A DNA stretch of 62,713 nucleotides from Bacillota bacterium. GTDB taxonomy: Bacteria; Bacillota; Clostridia; Acetivibrionales; DTU013. Below the pieces are notes generated by a model. The model made no database searches and was not told the DNA's origin. It saw only the letters and a list, made by a program, of their open reading frames with translations. The position numbers and the translations under genes are program-made. The DNA lies in contig JAEZMD010000011.1 of assembly GCA_023435745.1 (NCBI GenBank), positions 1 through 62,713 on the forward strand, written 5' to 3'. Of this stretch, positions 42,485-51,591 are shown in pieces. Position 1 is the first letter of the stretch; every line of letters starts with the position of its first letter.

Positions 42485-42727
42485 TAACATGTGATTTAAT
42501 TTGTAAAAAAATATGTTCTCTTGTAATAATATCGGGAGGATATCCTTTTTTGTTTACAGTCACCTACCAGCCACAGCGTTAATATAATGGTATTGTCAGG
42601 GAAGACACGATGCGAAGGTCCGGCTTTAGAATCTGTCTAAACTGTAACACTTTATACAAAGGAAGAATAAATTGAAGTAGTACTGATAAATTTATGTTAA
42701 CTCTCTGGTCGAAAGGAGGACTCCGTA

Positions 42728-42829
42728 ATGGCAGAAAGAGGCGGTAATTTCCTGGGTGACAATTGCGCTATTTTGTTCTTTATTATTCTGTTCCTGCTGC
42801 TGTTCTTTGACAGGGATATCTGCTGCTAG
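42728..42829 (+). CDS. 33-residue membrane microprotein
   Basis: A very small gene with a strong AAAGGAGG site 8 bases before its ATG and its own terminator after it. The product has a polar start (MAERGGNFLGDNCA), one strongly hydrophobic helix of Leu/Ile/Phe (about 15-27), and ends FDRDICC. Such one-helix peptides are common spore-coat or sporulation-related products in Firmicutes (YjcZ-like in size), but no family can be confirmed. It resembles the next small gene (GGNFLGDNC versus GGLFGLGCG). Confidence 0.7.
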   Translation: MAERGGNFLGDNCAILFFIILFLLLFFDRDICC

Positions 42830-42874
42830 GAACGACAGAAAAGAAAAAGCCGGTTGCATTACATGAGATCAAAG

Positions 42875-42906
42875 GAAGCCACCCTTCAAGGGTGGTTTCG
42901 CTTTTT
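42875..42906 (+). terminator. terminator of first microprotein
   Basis: CCACCCTT/AAGGGTGG hairpin followed by TTTCGCTTTTTGG. Confidence 0.8.
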
Positions 42907-43025
42907 GGTAACACAAAAATACCGGTCTGAATATGATATAAAGGATGCCGGGCATCGACTGTTTTATTGAATCTCACCTGATGGAGCTTATTAATGAATT
43001 GATTATATGAAAGGAGCTGTACTAC

Positions 43026-43169
43026 ATGGAAGAGAATGAGAGGGGTGGACTTTTCGGTTTAGGCTGCGGGGGAGGCATATGGATCTGGATCATTATCATC
43101 ATCATTGTGATACTTCTGATCTTCCCGGGAATCTTCGGAAGAGAATCAGACGGATATTATAAAGAATAA
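43026..43169 (+). CDS. 47-residue membrane microprotein
   Basis: ATG at 43026 preceded by AAAGGAG at about 9 bases. The product begins MEENERGGLFGLGCGGG, then a long Ile-rich helix (WIWIIIIIIVILLIF, about 18-33), and a polar tail ending GYYKE. It is similar in plan to the 33-residue gene 200 bases upstream and also has its own terminator. Probably a paired small membrane or spore-associated peptide; function unknown. Both genes are below the size most gene finders keep. Confidence 0.7.
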   Translation: MEENERGGLFGLGCGGGIWIWIIIIIIVILLIFPGIFGRESDGYYKE

Positions 43170-43189
43170 GACTGATGCAAAATGCCCAC

Positions 43190-43240
43190 GAAGAAGGGGG
43201 ACCTCCCACAGCCGTTATTTGCGCTGATGAAGAGGTCCCT
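43190..43240 (+). terminator. terminator of second microprotein
   Basis: AAGGGGGACCTC pairs with GAGGTCCCTTTT across a ~25-base loop, followed by TTTTGTTTT. Confidence 0.7.
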
Positions 43241-43312
43241 TTTGTTTTATTTCCCTTATATTTCATTTCTCTTTCATTTATTGAAAATATCTGAAGAAAT
43301 GATACAATAAGA

Positions 43313-43423
43313 ATTATAACGAGGCAACAAAAATGTCCACTGCCCGGGATGCATGGGCGAGCAGCAAGTAAAGCTTGCGACCAGCCTCGTAAAACTCCAC
43401 TGACGAAATTTGGTCGTTATAAT
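43313..43423 (-). repeat. palindromic element family 1, copy B
   Basis: 111 bases bounded by a perfect 10-bp inverted repeat ATTATAACGA/TCGTTATAAT. Reverse-oriented relative to copies A and C. Read on the minus strand it has GACCAAAT, then GGAGTTTTACGAGGCTGG, the 41-base-type hairpin module, and GTTGCCTCGTTATAA. It lacks the long A/T hairpin of copies A and C. It lies about 95 bases upstream of the SLH-transglutaminase gene. Confidence 0.75.
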
Positions 43424-43519
43424 ACTCGTTTTCCGATATCACCCTACAAATATCAAGACCTTTGCCGAATTATTAGTTTTGATACGATTAAATAGATTTT
43501 ATGTATAAGGAAAAACGCT

Positions 43520-45256
43520 ATGAAGAAAAATTTATTAAAATGCTTCGCATACATCCTGGTCCTGACTGTTGCAGTGTCCATCGCGCCGTTGCACGCGAAC
43601 GCTGCAGACATTTCCTCAAATCCGTCGGCCTCTTCAAAAAGCTATGAAAAGGCTATTGATCTGAAGATTCTCGGTCTTGTTGCAAACACCCCCGACAATT
43701 TTCAACTGGATCGTGCGCCCACCAGAACTGAGGGGGCTGTCATGCTCATCCGCCTCCTGGGAAAAGAAGCACAGGTACTTAAGGGTACATATCAGCATCC
43801 TTTTACAGATGTGCCTGCCTGGGCGGACAAGTATATCGGCTATATGTATGAGAATAAGCTGACAGTAGGTATCAACGAATCGCATTTCGGTTCCGCTCTG
43901 AAGCTCAACGCCTCGCAGTATGTTACCTTTGTATTGCGTTCACTCGGATATCAGGACGGAGTGGATTTCAATTACAGTCAGGCTATTGATAAAGCACTCG
44001 CACTTGGCATTGTCTCTTCAGCCGAGGCTGTTGCATTAAAGAGCCCCGCCGCTTTTTTAAGAGACGACATGTTCTCTATTTCCCATAACGCATTATCCGC
44101 CGCCTTGAAGGGCTCCCCGGCCACACTGCTGGACAAGCTGGCCGACACCGATAAGGCAATTTACAAGCCTGCGGCGACTGCCCTTGGCCTCTATACCTCA
44201 GATGTGAAAAAGGAATATGCTAATATATCGACGCTCACTCTTCCCACAACCGCTTACGGCATTGAGGTGAAAAACAGTGAGGATTTTTATAAGGTTGTCC
44301 GCTATGGCCTATGCAATTTTGAGGGTTCTCTTACGCTTGATATCAGAAATTACAGCGGAAGCTATAAAGATGATTTCAAAGGCGTCTATAACAGGGCAAG
44401 AGCCTCTGCGGAGGACTTTACGGGGGTCAAGAACTACTCCTCCGGGCTAAAATATTCCGCTAGCAGTATGCGCATGACTCTAACCTTCGAATATAAATAC
44501 TCCAAGGACGAGTTTAAAAAGAGACTGGAAAATGTGCGCGCAGCGCTAAAGAAAGCCAGACATGTCGTTGCCAACCTGATCACATCCGGCATGGGCGACT
44601 TTGAAAAGGAATTGGTACTGCACGATTATATTGTGAACAATACAAGGTATGACATCGAAAACGAAAAAAAGGATACGATACCGGATTCTTCATTTGAGGA
44701 ATATGGCGCTCTTGTTTTGGGTGTTGCCGTATGCGAAGGCTATTCCCGGGCCATGAAGCTGATGTGCGACCTATCCGGCATCGAGTGTATCATTGTTACT
44801 GGTTCTTCCATATCTCGCGGCGTAGGACATGCGTGGAACATTGTTAAAATCGACGGAGAGTATTACCATCTGGATCTCACCTATGACGATCCAGTAACGG
44901 ACGACGATACAAATAAGCTAAGATATGACTATTTTAATCTGCCCGACAGCGAAATGATGCTGTACTGCGATTGGGACAAAGCAGCATATCCGGCTTGTAC
45001 AAGTACTGAAAACAGCTATTTCACAAAGTACAACATGGTGGTCAGAGATAAAGCCGCCTTCAGCAAGGCTGTGCAGGATGGGATCGAAAAGCGCCGTTCC
45101 ACGATTGAACTGAAGGTTTTGGATTATTCGCAAAGCAATTATTCCAAACGCGACATATACGACATTGTCTTGCTTTCAAGAGATGTAACGGAATACCGTT
45201 ACTCTATCAATGATACCATCGGGATCATCCGTATCTTTAACATCAAGTATTCGTAA
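43520..45256 (+). CDS. SLH-anchored transglutaminase-like protein
   Basis: A 578-residue exported protein. Signal peptide 1-29 (MKKNLLK, hydrophobic core, ANAA). Two recognisable SLH motifs follow (about 45-180; LDRAPTRTEGAVMLIRLLG, HPFTDVPAWADKYIGYMYE), then a linker and a transglutaminase-core domain (about 340-500). The catalytic triad is present: Cys near 404 (VAVCEGYSRAMKLMC), His near 437 (GVGHAWNIVKI), Asp near 453 (YHLDLTYDDP). Such proteins act as peptidases or cross-linkers at the surface. It may modify S-layer or pilus proteins; this is inferred from shared SLH anchoring. It is transcribed alone, with a weak promoter near 43478. Confidence 0.9.
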   Translation: MKKNLLKCFAYILVLTVAVSIAPLHANAADISSNPSASSKSYEKAIDLKILGLVANTPDNFQLDRAPTRTEGAVMLIRLLGKEAQVLKGTYQHPFTDVPAWADKYIGYMYENKLTVGINESHFGSALKLNASQYVTFVLRSLGYQDGVDFNYSQAIDKALALGIVSSAEAVALKSPAAFLRDDMFSISHNALSAALKGSPATLLDKLADTDKAIYKPAATALGLYTSDVKKEYANISTLTLPTTAYGIEVKNSEDFYKVVRYGLCNFEGSLTLDIRNYSGSYKDDFKGVYNRARASAEDFTGVKNYSSGLKYSASSMRMTLTFEYKYSKDEFKKRLENVRAALKKARHVVANLITSGMGDFEKELVLHDYIVNNTRYDIENEKKDTIPDSSFEEYGALVLGVAVCEGYSRAMKLMCDLSGIECIIVTGSSISRGVGHAWNIVKIDGEYYHLDLTYDDPVTDDDTNKLRYDYFNLPDSEMMLYCDWDKAAYPACTSTENSYFTKYNMVVRDKAAFSKAVQDGIEKRRSTIELKVLDYSQSNYSKRDIYDIVLLSRDVTEYRYSINDTIGIIRIFNIKYS

Positions 45257-45390
45257 GGTAAATAAAAAACTGAGATAAGCAGCTGAGTAAGAAATAAAAT
45301 TGGGCGCACAAAAGTGCCCCTTTTCTTTTTGCTGCAATTGCAGTAAAATATAAGTCCGCGCTTAAAAATAATGGAGGAGGTGCTCAACAA

Positions 45391-47676
45391 ATGCCTGCAA
45401 AAAATCATCCCGATTACAGGGAAGAGCTGGACAGGTGCCGGTATACTCTGGGGTATGTCGACAAAAGCCTTGAAATCTTTGCAGTAAAGAAGGGTCGTGT
45501 CGACAGTGATCTGGAAAAGGTCAGAAAGCACTTCAATGCCGAGAACAGTCAGGATTATATTGATATTATAGTCAACAACCTGCTGCAGGGACATATGGAT
45601 TTGAAGCTGAGAAACCTCATGGCAGCCAAAAGCAAGCCTTACTTCGCACGGATCGATTTTTCCGAAAAAGGAAAGAAAGAAGCGGAAAAGCTCTACATTG
45701 GAAAGATGTCCCTGATCCGGGAGGAAGATCAGAAGCTGATCATTGTGGACTGGCGGGCTCCAGTGGCTAACCTCTATTATGAAGGGCGTCTGGGAAACGC
45801 TTCGTATGACTGCCCCGACGGTAATATTAAGGGGACGCTTGATCTGAAAAGACAGTTTTCCATAGATAACGGCAAGCTCAATGACATATTTGACATCGAT
45901 ATCACAACCAATGACGAGTTCCTGCAGAGCAATCTGGGCGCAAATGCCGATAACAGGCTCAAAGACATTGTTACCACCATACAGGCAGAGCAGAATGCCA
46001 TCATCCGCGCAGATATGTGGCGGCCTTTGATTGTACAGGGCGCAGCCGGCAGCGGCAAGACCACCATTGCACTCCATCGAATAGCTTACCTTATTTACAA
46101 CTACGAGAAATCGTTCCATCCGGAAAACTTTATGATAATAGCCCCAAATAAGCTTTTTCTGAATTACATCTCCGACGTGCTGCCGGAGCTTGGAGTTGAA
46201 AAGGTCCGGCAAACCACGTTTGAAGAGTTTGCCCAGGATCTGATCGGCAAGAAATTCAAGCTGAGGGATGCCAACGAAAAATTGCTGGCCTTTGTGGATC
46301 ACAACAGAAGCCCCGAAGAAAAAGAGCGTCTGTCTCTCGTCCGTAAAGCTTCTGAGTTCAAAGCCTCTATGCATTTCAAAGAGGCCTTGGATACTTACTT
46401 AAAGGTCATCGAAGAGAATTTCATCCCGAAGGAAGATTTTATCGTCAATTCGGTCCTCATCTACAAATATGAAGAGTTGAACGAGCTGTTCGTACACCAG
46501 TATAAAATGTGGCCTATTGCCCGCAGAGTCAACGAAATCAAGAAAAATCTGAAAACCCGGCTTCAGGTGCGCAAGCAGACAATGATCAACAAGCTGCATG
46601 AGGACTGTGACAAACGGGTTGCCCTTCTGAAGGCCGTTCTGCCTGACGGAGAGGAAAGGCAGAGGCAGGTTTCCCGGTTGATTACTCAGCGGGATTGTGA
46701 TCTGGAGCATTTGGAGGCCCTTTCGAAAACAGCAATTGCTGAATACGTCAAAAAGATTTCCAAACTAAGCCCCTATGATTACTACAAGGACTTTATCCTT
46801 GACAGCGGAATGTTCGAAATATCGGTCAGCCCATGGCTTGCCACGGAATTATGCGAATTTGCCCGTAAATATACAGCAGATACGCTTAAATCAGGCTTTC
46901 TGGAGATTGAGGATCTGGCGCCCATCATTTATCTGAAGTATTGCATCTACGGTATTGATGAAAAATTTCCCGTCAGGCATGTGGTCATCGACGAAGCACA
47001 GGATTTCAGCGCCTTCCAGATCTATGTCATGAAAAGGATCATCAAGGACAGCTCCTTTACCATACTGGGCGATCTGAATCAGGGCATCCATTCCTACAGG
47101 GGCATCCGGGACTGGTATGAGATCACGGAGCATGTGTTCAGCGACAGGAAAAATGAATTTCTAACGCTGGAGCAAAGCTACCGTACGACTGTCGAAATAA
47201 TGAACGCGGCAAATATCGTACTGGACAAGATAAAGAGCCGTGAGATCAATAAAGGACGGCCGGTCATCCGTCATGGTGAAGATGTAAAAATTATCGCAAT
47301 GACCGACAAGCAGAAAATTGCCGAGGAAATAGTAAAAAACATCAGAGATTTTCAAAAGCTCTCATACAAATCCATTGCCGTGATTTGCAAGACCCTGAAG
47401 GAATGCAAGGATGCACATGTATTGATTTCAAAGCAGGTAGAAGGCGTGACGCTAATCAGCGGCAAGGAAGAGGTCTACAAAAGCGGTATTGTGGTGTTAC
47501 CGTCCTGTCTTGCAAAAGGCCTGGAATTCGACGCGGTATTGATCTTCAATGCAGACAGTACCGGCTACACACATGACGAACTGGATATCAAGCTGCTTTA
47601 CGTCGCCATGACACGACCCCTTCACAAGCTATACATCTATCACACCGGCGAACTGACGCCGCTTCTGAAGCCATAG
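45391..47676 (+). CDS. helD: HelD-type RNA polymerase recycling helicase
   Basis: A 761-residue superfamily 1 helicase of the HelD group. The N-terminal coiled-coil arm (1-110) is followed by VDWRAPVANLYYEG, Walker A GAAGSGKTT (about 217-225), an insertion domain, motif II VVIDEAQDFS, QSYRTT, LAKGLEFDAV and motif VI LLYVAMTRP. In Bacillus HelD pries RNA polymerase off DNA and recycles it. GGAGGAGGTG precedes the ATG. It is a single gene. Distinguished from UvrD/PcrA by the N-terminal arm and the WRAP motif. Confidence 0.93.
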   Translation: MPAKNHPDYREELDRCRYTLGYVDKSLEIFAVKKGRVDSDLEKVRKHFNAENSQDYIDIIVNNLLQGHMDLKLRNLMAAKSKPYFARIDFSEKGKKEAEKLYIGKMSLIREEDQKLIIVDWRAPVANLYYEGRLGNASYDCPDGNIKGTLDLKRQFSIDNGKLNDIFDIDITTNDEFLQSNLGANADNRLKDIVTTIQAEQNAIIRADMWRPLIVQGAAGSGKTTIALHRIAYLIYNYEKSFHPENFMIIAPNKLFLNYISDVLPELGVEKVRQTTFEEFAQDLIGKKFKLRDANEKLLAFVDHNRSPEEKERLSLVRKASEFKASMHFKEALDTYLKVIEENFIPKEDFIVNSVLIYKYEELNELFVHQYKMWPIARRVNEIKKNLKTRLQVRKQTMINKLHEDCDKRVALLKAVLPDGEERQRQVSRLITQRDCDLEHLEALSKTAIAEYVKKISKLSPYDYYKDFILDSGMFEISVSPWLATELCEFARKYTADTLKSGFLEIEDLAPIIYLKYCIYGIDEKFPVRHVVIDEAQDFSAFQIYVMKRIIKDSSFTILGDLNQGIHSYRGIRDWYEITEHVFSDRKNEFLTLEQSYRTTVEIMNAANIVLDKIKSREINKGRPVIRHGEDVKIIAMTDKQKIAEEIVKNIRDFQKLSYKSIAVICKTLKECKDAHVLISKQVEGVTLISGKEEVYKSGIVVLPSCLAKGLEFDAVLIFNADSTGYTHDELDIKLLYVAMTRPLHKLYIYHTGELTPLLKP

Positions 47677-48109
47677 GCTGTGCCGGCGGTATTCCAATAC
47701 TTTCTTCTACGGATCACCGGGCCAGGATGATGAACAGAGCAAACCAATGAATCATCATAGGGATGCTCAAAAAATCAGGTATGGTAGTGTTACTTCAATA
47801 AGTAGCTATGTTTTAAGCCTACAAGAGGCATATAATTATAAAAACACACCACAACACTTGTAAATTTGAGCATTTTCTCGCACCATACTTTATATGGAGA
47901 AATTTTTTCCGTAGTGCCCTAACAGACACCACGTCGTTTGAGTGCGCCTTTTCGCCGATTTCGGGCGGTCAAAATCGGCAGTAAGAAAGATTAATATCAA
48001 TCTAAAGCTTTCTATTATAAAATGCTTACATCGTAATTTTCACAAAAAACATACAAAAAATTTCTGATTAAAAAACTCCCAATATGTTGTATAATATAGG
48101 GATATGGTT
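47677..48109. other. gene-free stretch upstream of the SNF2 gene
   Basis: No supportable gene. Includes a GCCGATTT/AAATCGGC hairpin near 47954-47981 and, at 48090-48095, a TATAAT directly before repeat copy C. Stops occur in all frames. Confidence 0.55.
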
Positions 48110-48219
48110 TTATAACGACCTAATTCAAAATAAATTTTTTTGTTTGTAGAAAAAATTTATTTCATTAGCGGAGTTTCAACGAGGCTGGAGATATGCTCAT
48201 CTTTGTTGCCTCGTTATAT
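48110..48219 (+). repeat. palindromic element family 1, copy C
   Basis: 110 bases from TTATAACGACC to GCCTCGTTATA. It has a 13-bp A/T hairpin (48128-48140 with 48150-48162) in the position of copy A's hairpin but with different paired bases, then GGAGTTTCAACGAGGCTGG and the GCCTCGTT closing arm. Its right end, TATATAAT, forms a -10-like box 20 bases before the SNF2 start codon. Confidence 0.75.
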
Positions 48220-48241
48220 AATAAAATTTCAGGAGTACTGC

Positions 48242-51200
48242 ATGTTCGATTTGACAAGAGAATCCATTTTGGCAAAAACACCGATTAATGAATATAATGC
48301 CGGGCAGGAGTATTTTCGGAACAGGCGGATCAAATCCGTCCAGTTCAACCAGGAAAAACGCATCTTTACATCAACCGTGCTTGGATCCAGGCTATATACA
48401 CAGCATCTGAAGTTTGACCTTGCAGGGAAGCTCACAGAGGCCGACTGCACCTGTCCCGTCGGAAATGACGGCTGGGGTTGCTGCAAGCATATGGCGGCGG
48501 TCCTGCTGCTCATCAGCGAGAAGGACAGTCAGGGTTTTTTCCGCGAGCTTCGTTTCCGGCAGGCGGCAAAAGATATATTTAATTTGTTCGGCGACAGGCA
48601 AATCACCGTAAAATCAGCTGTATTTCTAGAGCCCACATTCGAACTGGCAAAAGCCGACGGCACAGGGAGATCTCTGTCTCCTTCACTTAAGCTGCGGATC
48701 GGGCAGGAAAGGCTCTACATCGTCAAGGATATCCGAAGACTGCTCTATTATTTGGAAAACAATCTGGATTTGACATTCGGGAAAAGATTTACATATTCAC
48801 CCTCTCGTCATGAGTTTAAAGGCATAGATTTGGAGCTGATAAATCTTCTGCGTGAAATATATGAAAGCGACAAGCTGGTGTCATCTTACATCCGCGGTAT
48901 CACGAACACCGGTATTTTCCCAGACGGGAAAGTGTCCCTTACCGACAGCAGCCTCAAACGTTTCCTTCGAATATACGAAAACAAACCTTTCCGAGCTAAT
49001 ATTCTCGGCAATGAAATTGAAGCGGTTAACATCAAAAGCGAAGATATTCCTGTGAACTTTTTGCTGTCCGGCGAGGGACAGGATCTGGTGCTGAATATTG
49101 ATTTCGAAGGATCACTGCTTCCACTGACAGAGGACGGCGAATATTTTTATTCCGGGAATGGGATCTACCGTGTCTCAAAACAGCAGAGCGAATACCTGAA
49201 ACCATTCTATATGGCCATGATGTATCAAAAAAGCCGGAGGCTCAGATTTATTGAGGAAGACAAACAGAGATTCGTGTCCGAAATACTGCCTTTTGCTGAA
49301 AAAGCGGGCAAGCTTGTAATTACTGAGCAAGTGCTCTCAACGATTGAAAAGCTGCCTCTGGAAGCCGAAGTCTATTTGGATCGGGATGGGTCGGATATCA
49401 CTGCGGAGGTTCGGTTTGTCTATGGTGAAAATATAGTAAACCCATTTCTGCCGTTTAGCCGTCCCGCAGCCTCCCCCGATAAGCTGCTGATTCGGGAAAT
49501 CCGCAATGAGGAAGCCATCCTTGACATCCTTGGGATGGCCAATTTCAAAGTGAAGGAGGGAAGAGTCCATCTATCCGGCGATGATGCCATCTATGATTTT
49601 GTTTTTCGGTTGGTTCCCCTCCTCCAGGATTATGCCTCGGTTTACTATTCGGAGAGCCTGAAAAACCTGAAGCTGAAGGCATCTGTATCATTTTCGGCTC
49701 AGTTCCGGCTTAATACGGATTCCAACATGCTGGAATTCTCCTTTGACGCCGATGGAATCGACCGTTCCGAGTTACCTGACATTTTTTTATCGATCCGGCA
49801 GAAGAAGAAATTCTACCAGCTAAAAAACGGCAGTTTTATTAACCTGGACTCCGGCGAGTTTATCAAATTAAATGATTTCATGGAAAAGCTGGACGTGGCT
49901 CCGCAGCAGATGGCGAAGGAGTTTATCGAAATGCCGAGGTTCAGAGCTGCTTATCTGGATCAGAACATCCGTGAATCCGGATTTCATAATATCGAAAGAA
50001 ATGCCGCATTCAAAGAGTTTGTACAGAATATTCAGGAACCCGAGGATATGGCCTTTCCTTTACCGACCGGATTGAAGGGTTCTCTAAGGGACTACCAGAG
50101 GTTCGGATTCAAATGGCTAAGAACACTGGATTACTATAAGCTGGGCGGTATATTGGCCGATGACATGGGTCTGGGTAAGACCCTGCAGGTCATTGCCCTG
50201 CTATTGTCCGCCAAACAGGAAAGAGCCACTGCCCCATCGCTGATCATCGTCCCGACCTCTTTGGTATTCAACTGGTGCGCGGAGCTTGACAAGTTCGCTC
50301 CCGGGCTGAGATACACAACGATTATTGGCGGCAGGGACGAAAGGAACGATCTGATCGGTCAATTAGACGGGTTTGATGTTGTCATCACCACTTATCCATT
50401 GATCAGGAGAGATATCGAGTTCTATACGGAGCATCATTTCCAATACTGCATTCTGGATGAGGCACAGCATATAAAAAATCCGGCGTCCAGAAACGCAAGA
50501 TGCGTAAAGCTTATTCAGGCTGAGACCCGTTTCGCTCTTACCGGTACTCCTATGGAAAATAATTTATATGAGCTCTGGTCTGTTTTTGATTTTGTACTGC
50601 CCGGCTACCTTCACTCTTACAGCCATTTCAGCAAAAAATTCGTACAACCGTCTTTAGATGAAGACAGCCATGATACATTCAATGATCTGAGCCGTCAAAT
50701 TAAGCCATTTATACTCAGAAGGCTGAAAAAGGATGTATTGAATGAGCTGCCGCAAAAAATAGAGCATACCATGATCGCCGAGCTGACGGATGAGCAGAAA
50801 AAAATTTATATGGCATATCTGGAAGGCATAAGAGGTGAAATCAATAAAGAGATTCTTGAAGCAGGCTTTGAAAAGAGCAGGATCAAGATCCTGGCCGCTT
50901 TGACAAGACTCAGACAGCTTTGCTGCCATCCATCCCTGTTTGTGGAAAACTATACGGGAGGAAGCGGAAAGATGCAGCTGCTGGAAGAGCTTATCCAGGA
51001 ATCTGTGGAAGGCGGTCACAGGATACTGCTTTTTTCTCAATTTACATCGATGCTGCAGATGATTCGCAAAAAGCTTGAAGCTATGAAAATCCCCTGCCTT
51101 TATCTGGATGGTTCGACACCCGCTTCAGACAGGGGCTACCTTGTCAATTCCTTTAACGAGGGCTTGGGAAAGGTCTTTCTGATCTCCCTCAAGGCCGGCG

Positions 51201-51472
51201 GGACAGGCCTGAACCTGACCGGAGCCGATACGGTCATACATTATGATCCCTGGTGGAACCCCGCCGTAGAGGATCAGGCTACCGACCGCTCCTACCGCAT
51301 CGGCCAGAAGAAGTCCGTCTATGTCATGAAGCTAGTCACAAAAGGCACCATTGAGGAAAAGATACTTGCTCTTCAGGAAAAGAAGCGCAGCCTGATCGAT
51401 GCCGTCATCCAGCCCGGAGAGACTCTTCTGTCCAAGATGACCCAGGAAGAAATCCATGCTCTGTTTGAGTAG
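48242..51472 (+). CDS. SNF2-family helicase with SWIM zinc finger
   Basis: A 1076-residue SNF2 ATPase. The N-terminal SWIM zinc finger is intact (CTCPVGNDGWGCCKH, about 69-83), followed by a long bacterial SNF2 N-terminal region (to about 600) and the two RecA lobes: GGILADDMGLGKT (about 634-646), DEAQHIKNP, LTGTPMENN, SLKAGGTGLNLTGA, DPWWNPAVEDQATDR-YRIGQ. Likely remodels DNA-protein or RNA polymerase complexes. I choose the ATG at 48242, with CAGGAG upstream; the frame is open to 48140 but those codons lie inside repeat copy C. It converges on the ABC genes. Confidence 0.92.
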   Translation: MFDLTRESILAKTPINEYNAGQEYFRNRRIKSVQFNQEKRIFTSTVLGSRLYTQHLKFDLAGKLTEADCTCPVGNDGWGCCKHMAAVLLLISEKDSQGFFRELRFRQAAKDIFNLFGDRQITVKSAVFLEPTFELAKADGTGRSLSPSLKLRIGQERLYIVKDIRRLLYYLENNLDLTFGKRFTYSPSRHEFKGIDLELINLLREIYESDKLVSSYIRGITNTGIFPDGKVSLTDSSLKRFLRIYENKPFRANILGNEIEAVNIKSEDIPVNFLLSGEGQDLVLNIDFEGSLLPLTEDGEYFYSGNGIYRVSKQQSEYLKPFYMAMMYQKSRRLRFIEEDKQRFVSEILPFAEKAGKLVITEQVLSTIEKLPLEAEVYLDRDGSDITAEVRFVYGENIVNPFLPFSRPAASPDKLLIREIRNEEAILDILGMANFKVKEGRVHLSGDDAIYDFVFRLVPLLQDYASVYYSESLKNLKLKASVSFSAQFRLNTDSNMLEFSFDADGIDRSELPDIFLSIRQKKKFYQLKNGSFINLDSGEFIKLNDFMEKLDVAPQQMAKEFIEMPRFRAAYLDQNIRESGFHNIERNAAFKEFVQNIQEPEDMAFPLPTGLKGSLRDYQRFGFKWLRTLDYYKLGGILADDMGLGKTLQVIALLLSAKQERATAPSLIIVPTSLVFNWCAELDKFAPGLRYTTIIGGRDERNDLIGQLDGFDVVITTYPLIRRDIEFYTEHHFQYCILDEAQHIKNPASRNARCVKLIQAETRFALTGTPMENNLYELWSVFDFVLPGYLHSYSHFSKKFVQPSLDEDSHDTFNDLSRQIKPFILRRLKKDVLNELPQKIEHTMIAELTDEQKKIYMAYLEGIRGEINKEILEAGFEKSRIKILAALTRLRQLCCHPSLFVENYTGGSGKMQLLEELIQESVEGGHRILLFSQFTSMLQMIRKKLEAMKIPCLYLDGSTPASDRGYLVNSFNEGLGKVFLISLKAGGTGLNLTGADTVIHYDPWWNPAVEDQATDRSYRIGQKKSVYVMKLVTKGTIEEKILALQEKKRSLIDAVIQPGETLLSKMTQEEIHALFE

Positions 51473-51591
51473 AGAGGCAATGGGCTGTAGAAGCAGGTTC
51501 AACTAAGCTGGTATTACAGTCTGTTCGTAACGGAGCCGGCTGCCGATTCAACAGCCCGCTCCCATACAGTATTACTCCCCGACCTCTACTC

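Noticed and set aside
45199..46374. 391-codon minus-strand open frame
   Set aside because: It is antisense to helD, whose motifs are complete; the translated frame has no recognisable family and no ribosome binding site.
48140..48241. N-terminal extension of the SNF2 protein
   Set aside because: The codons lie in repeat copy C; the ATG at 48242 has a ribosome binding site.
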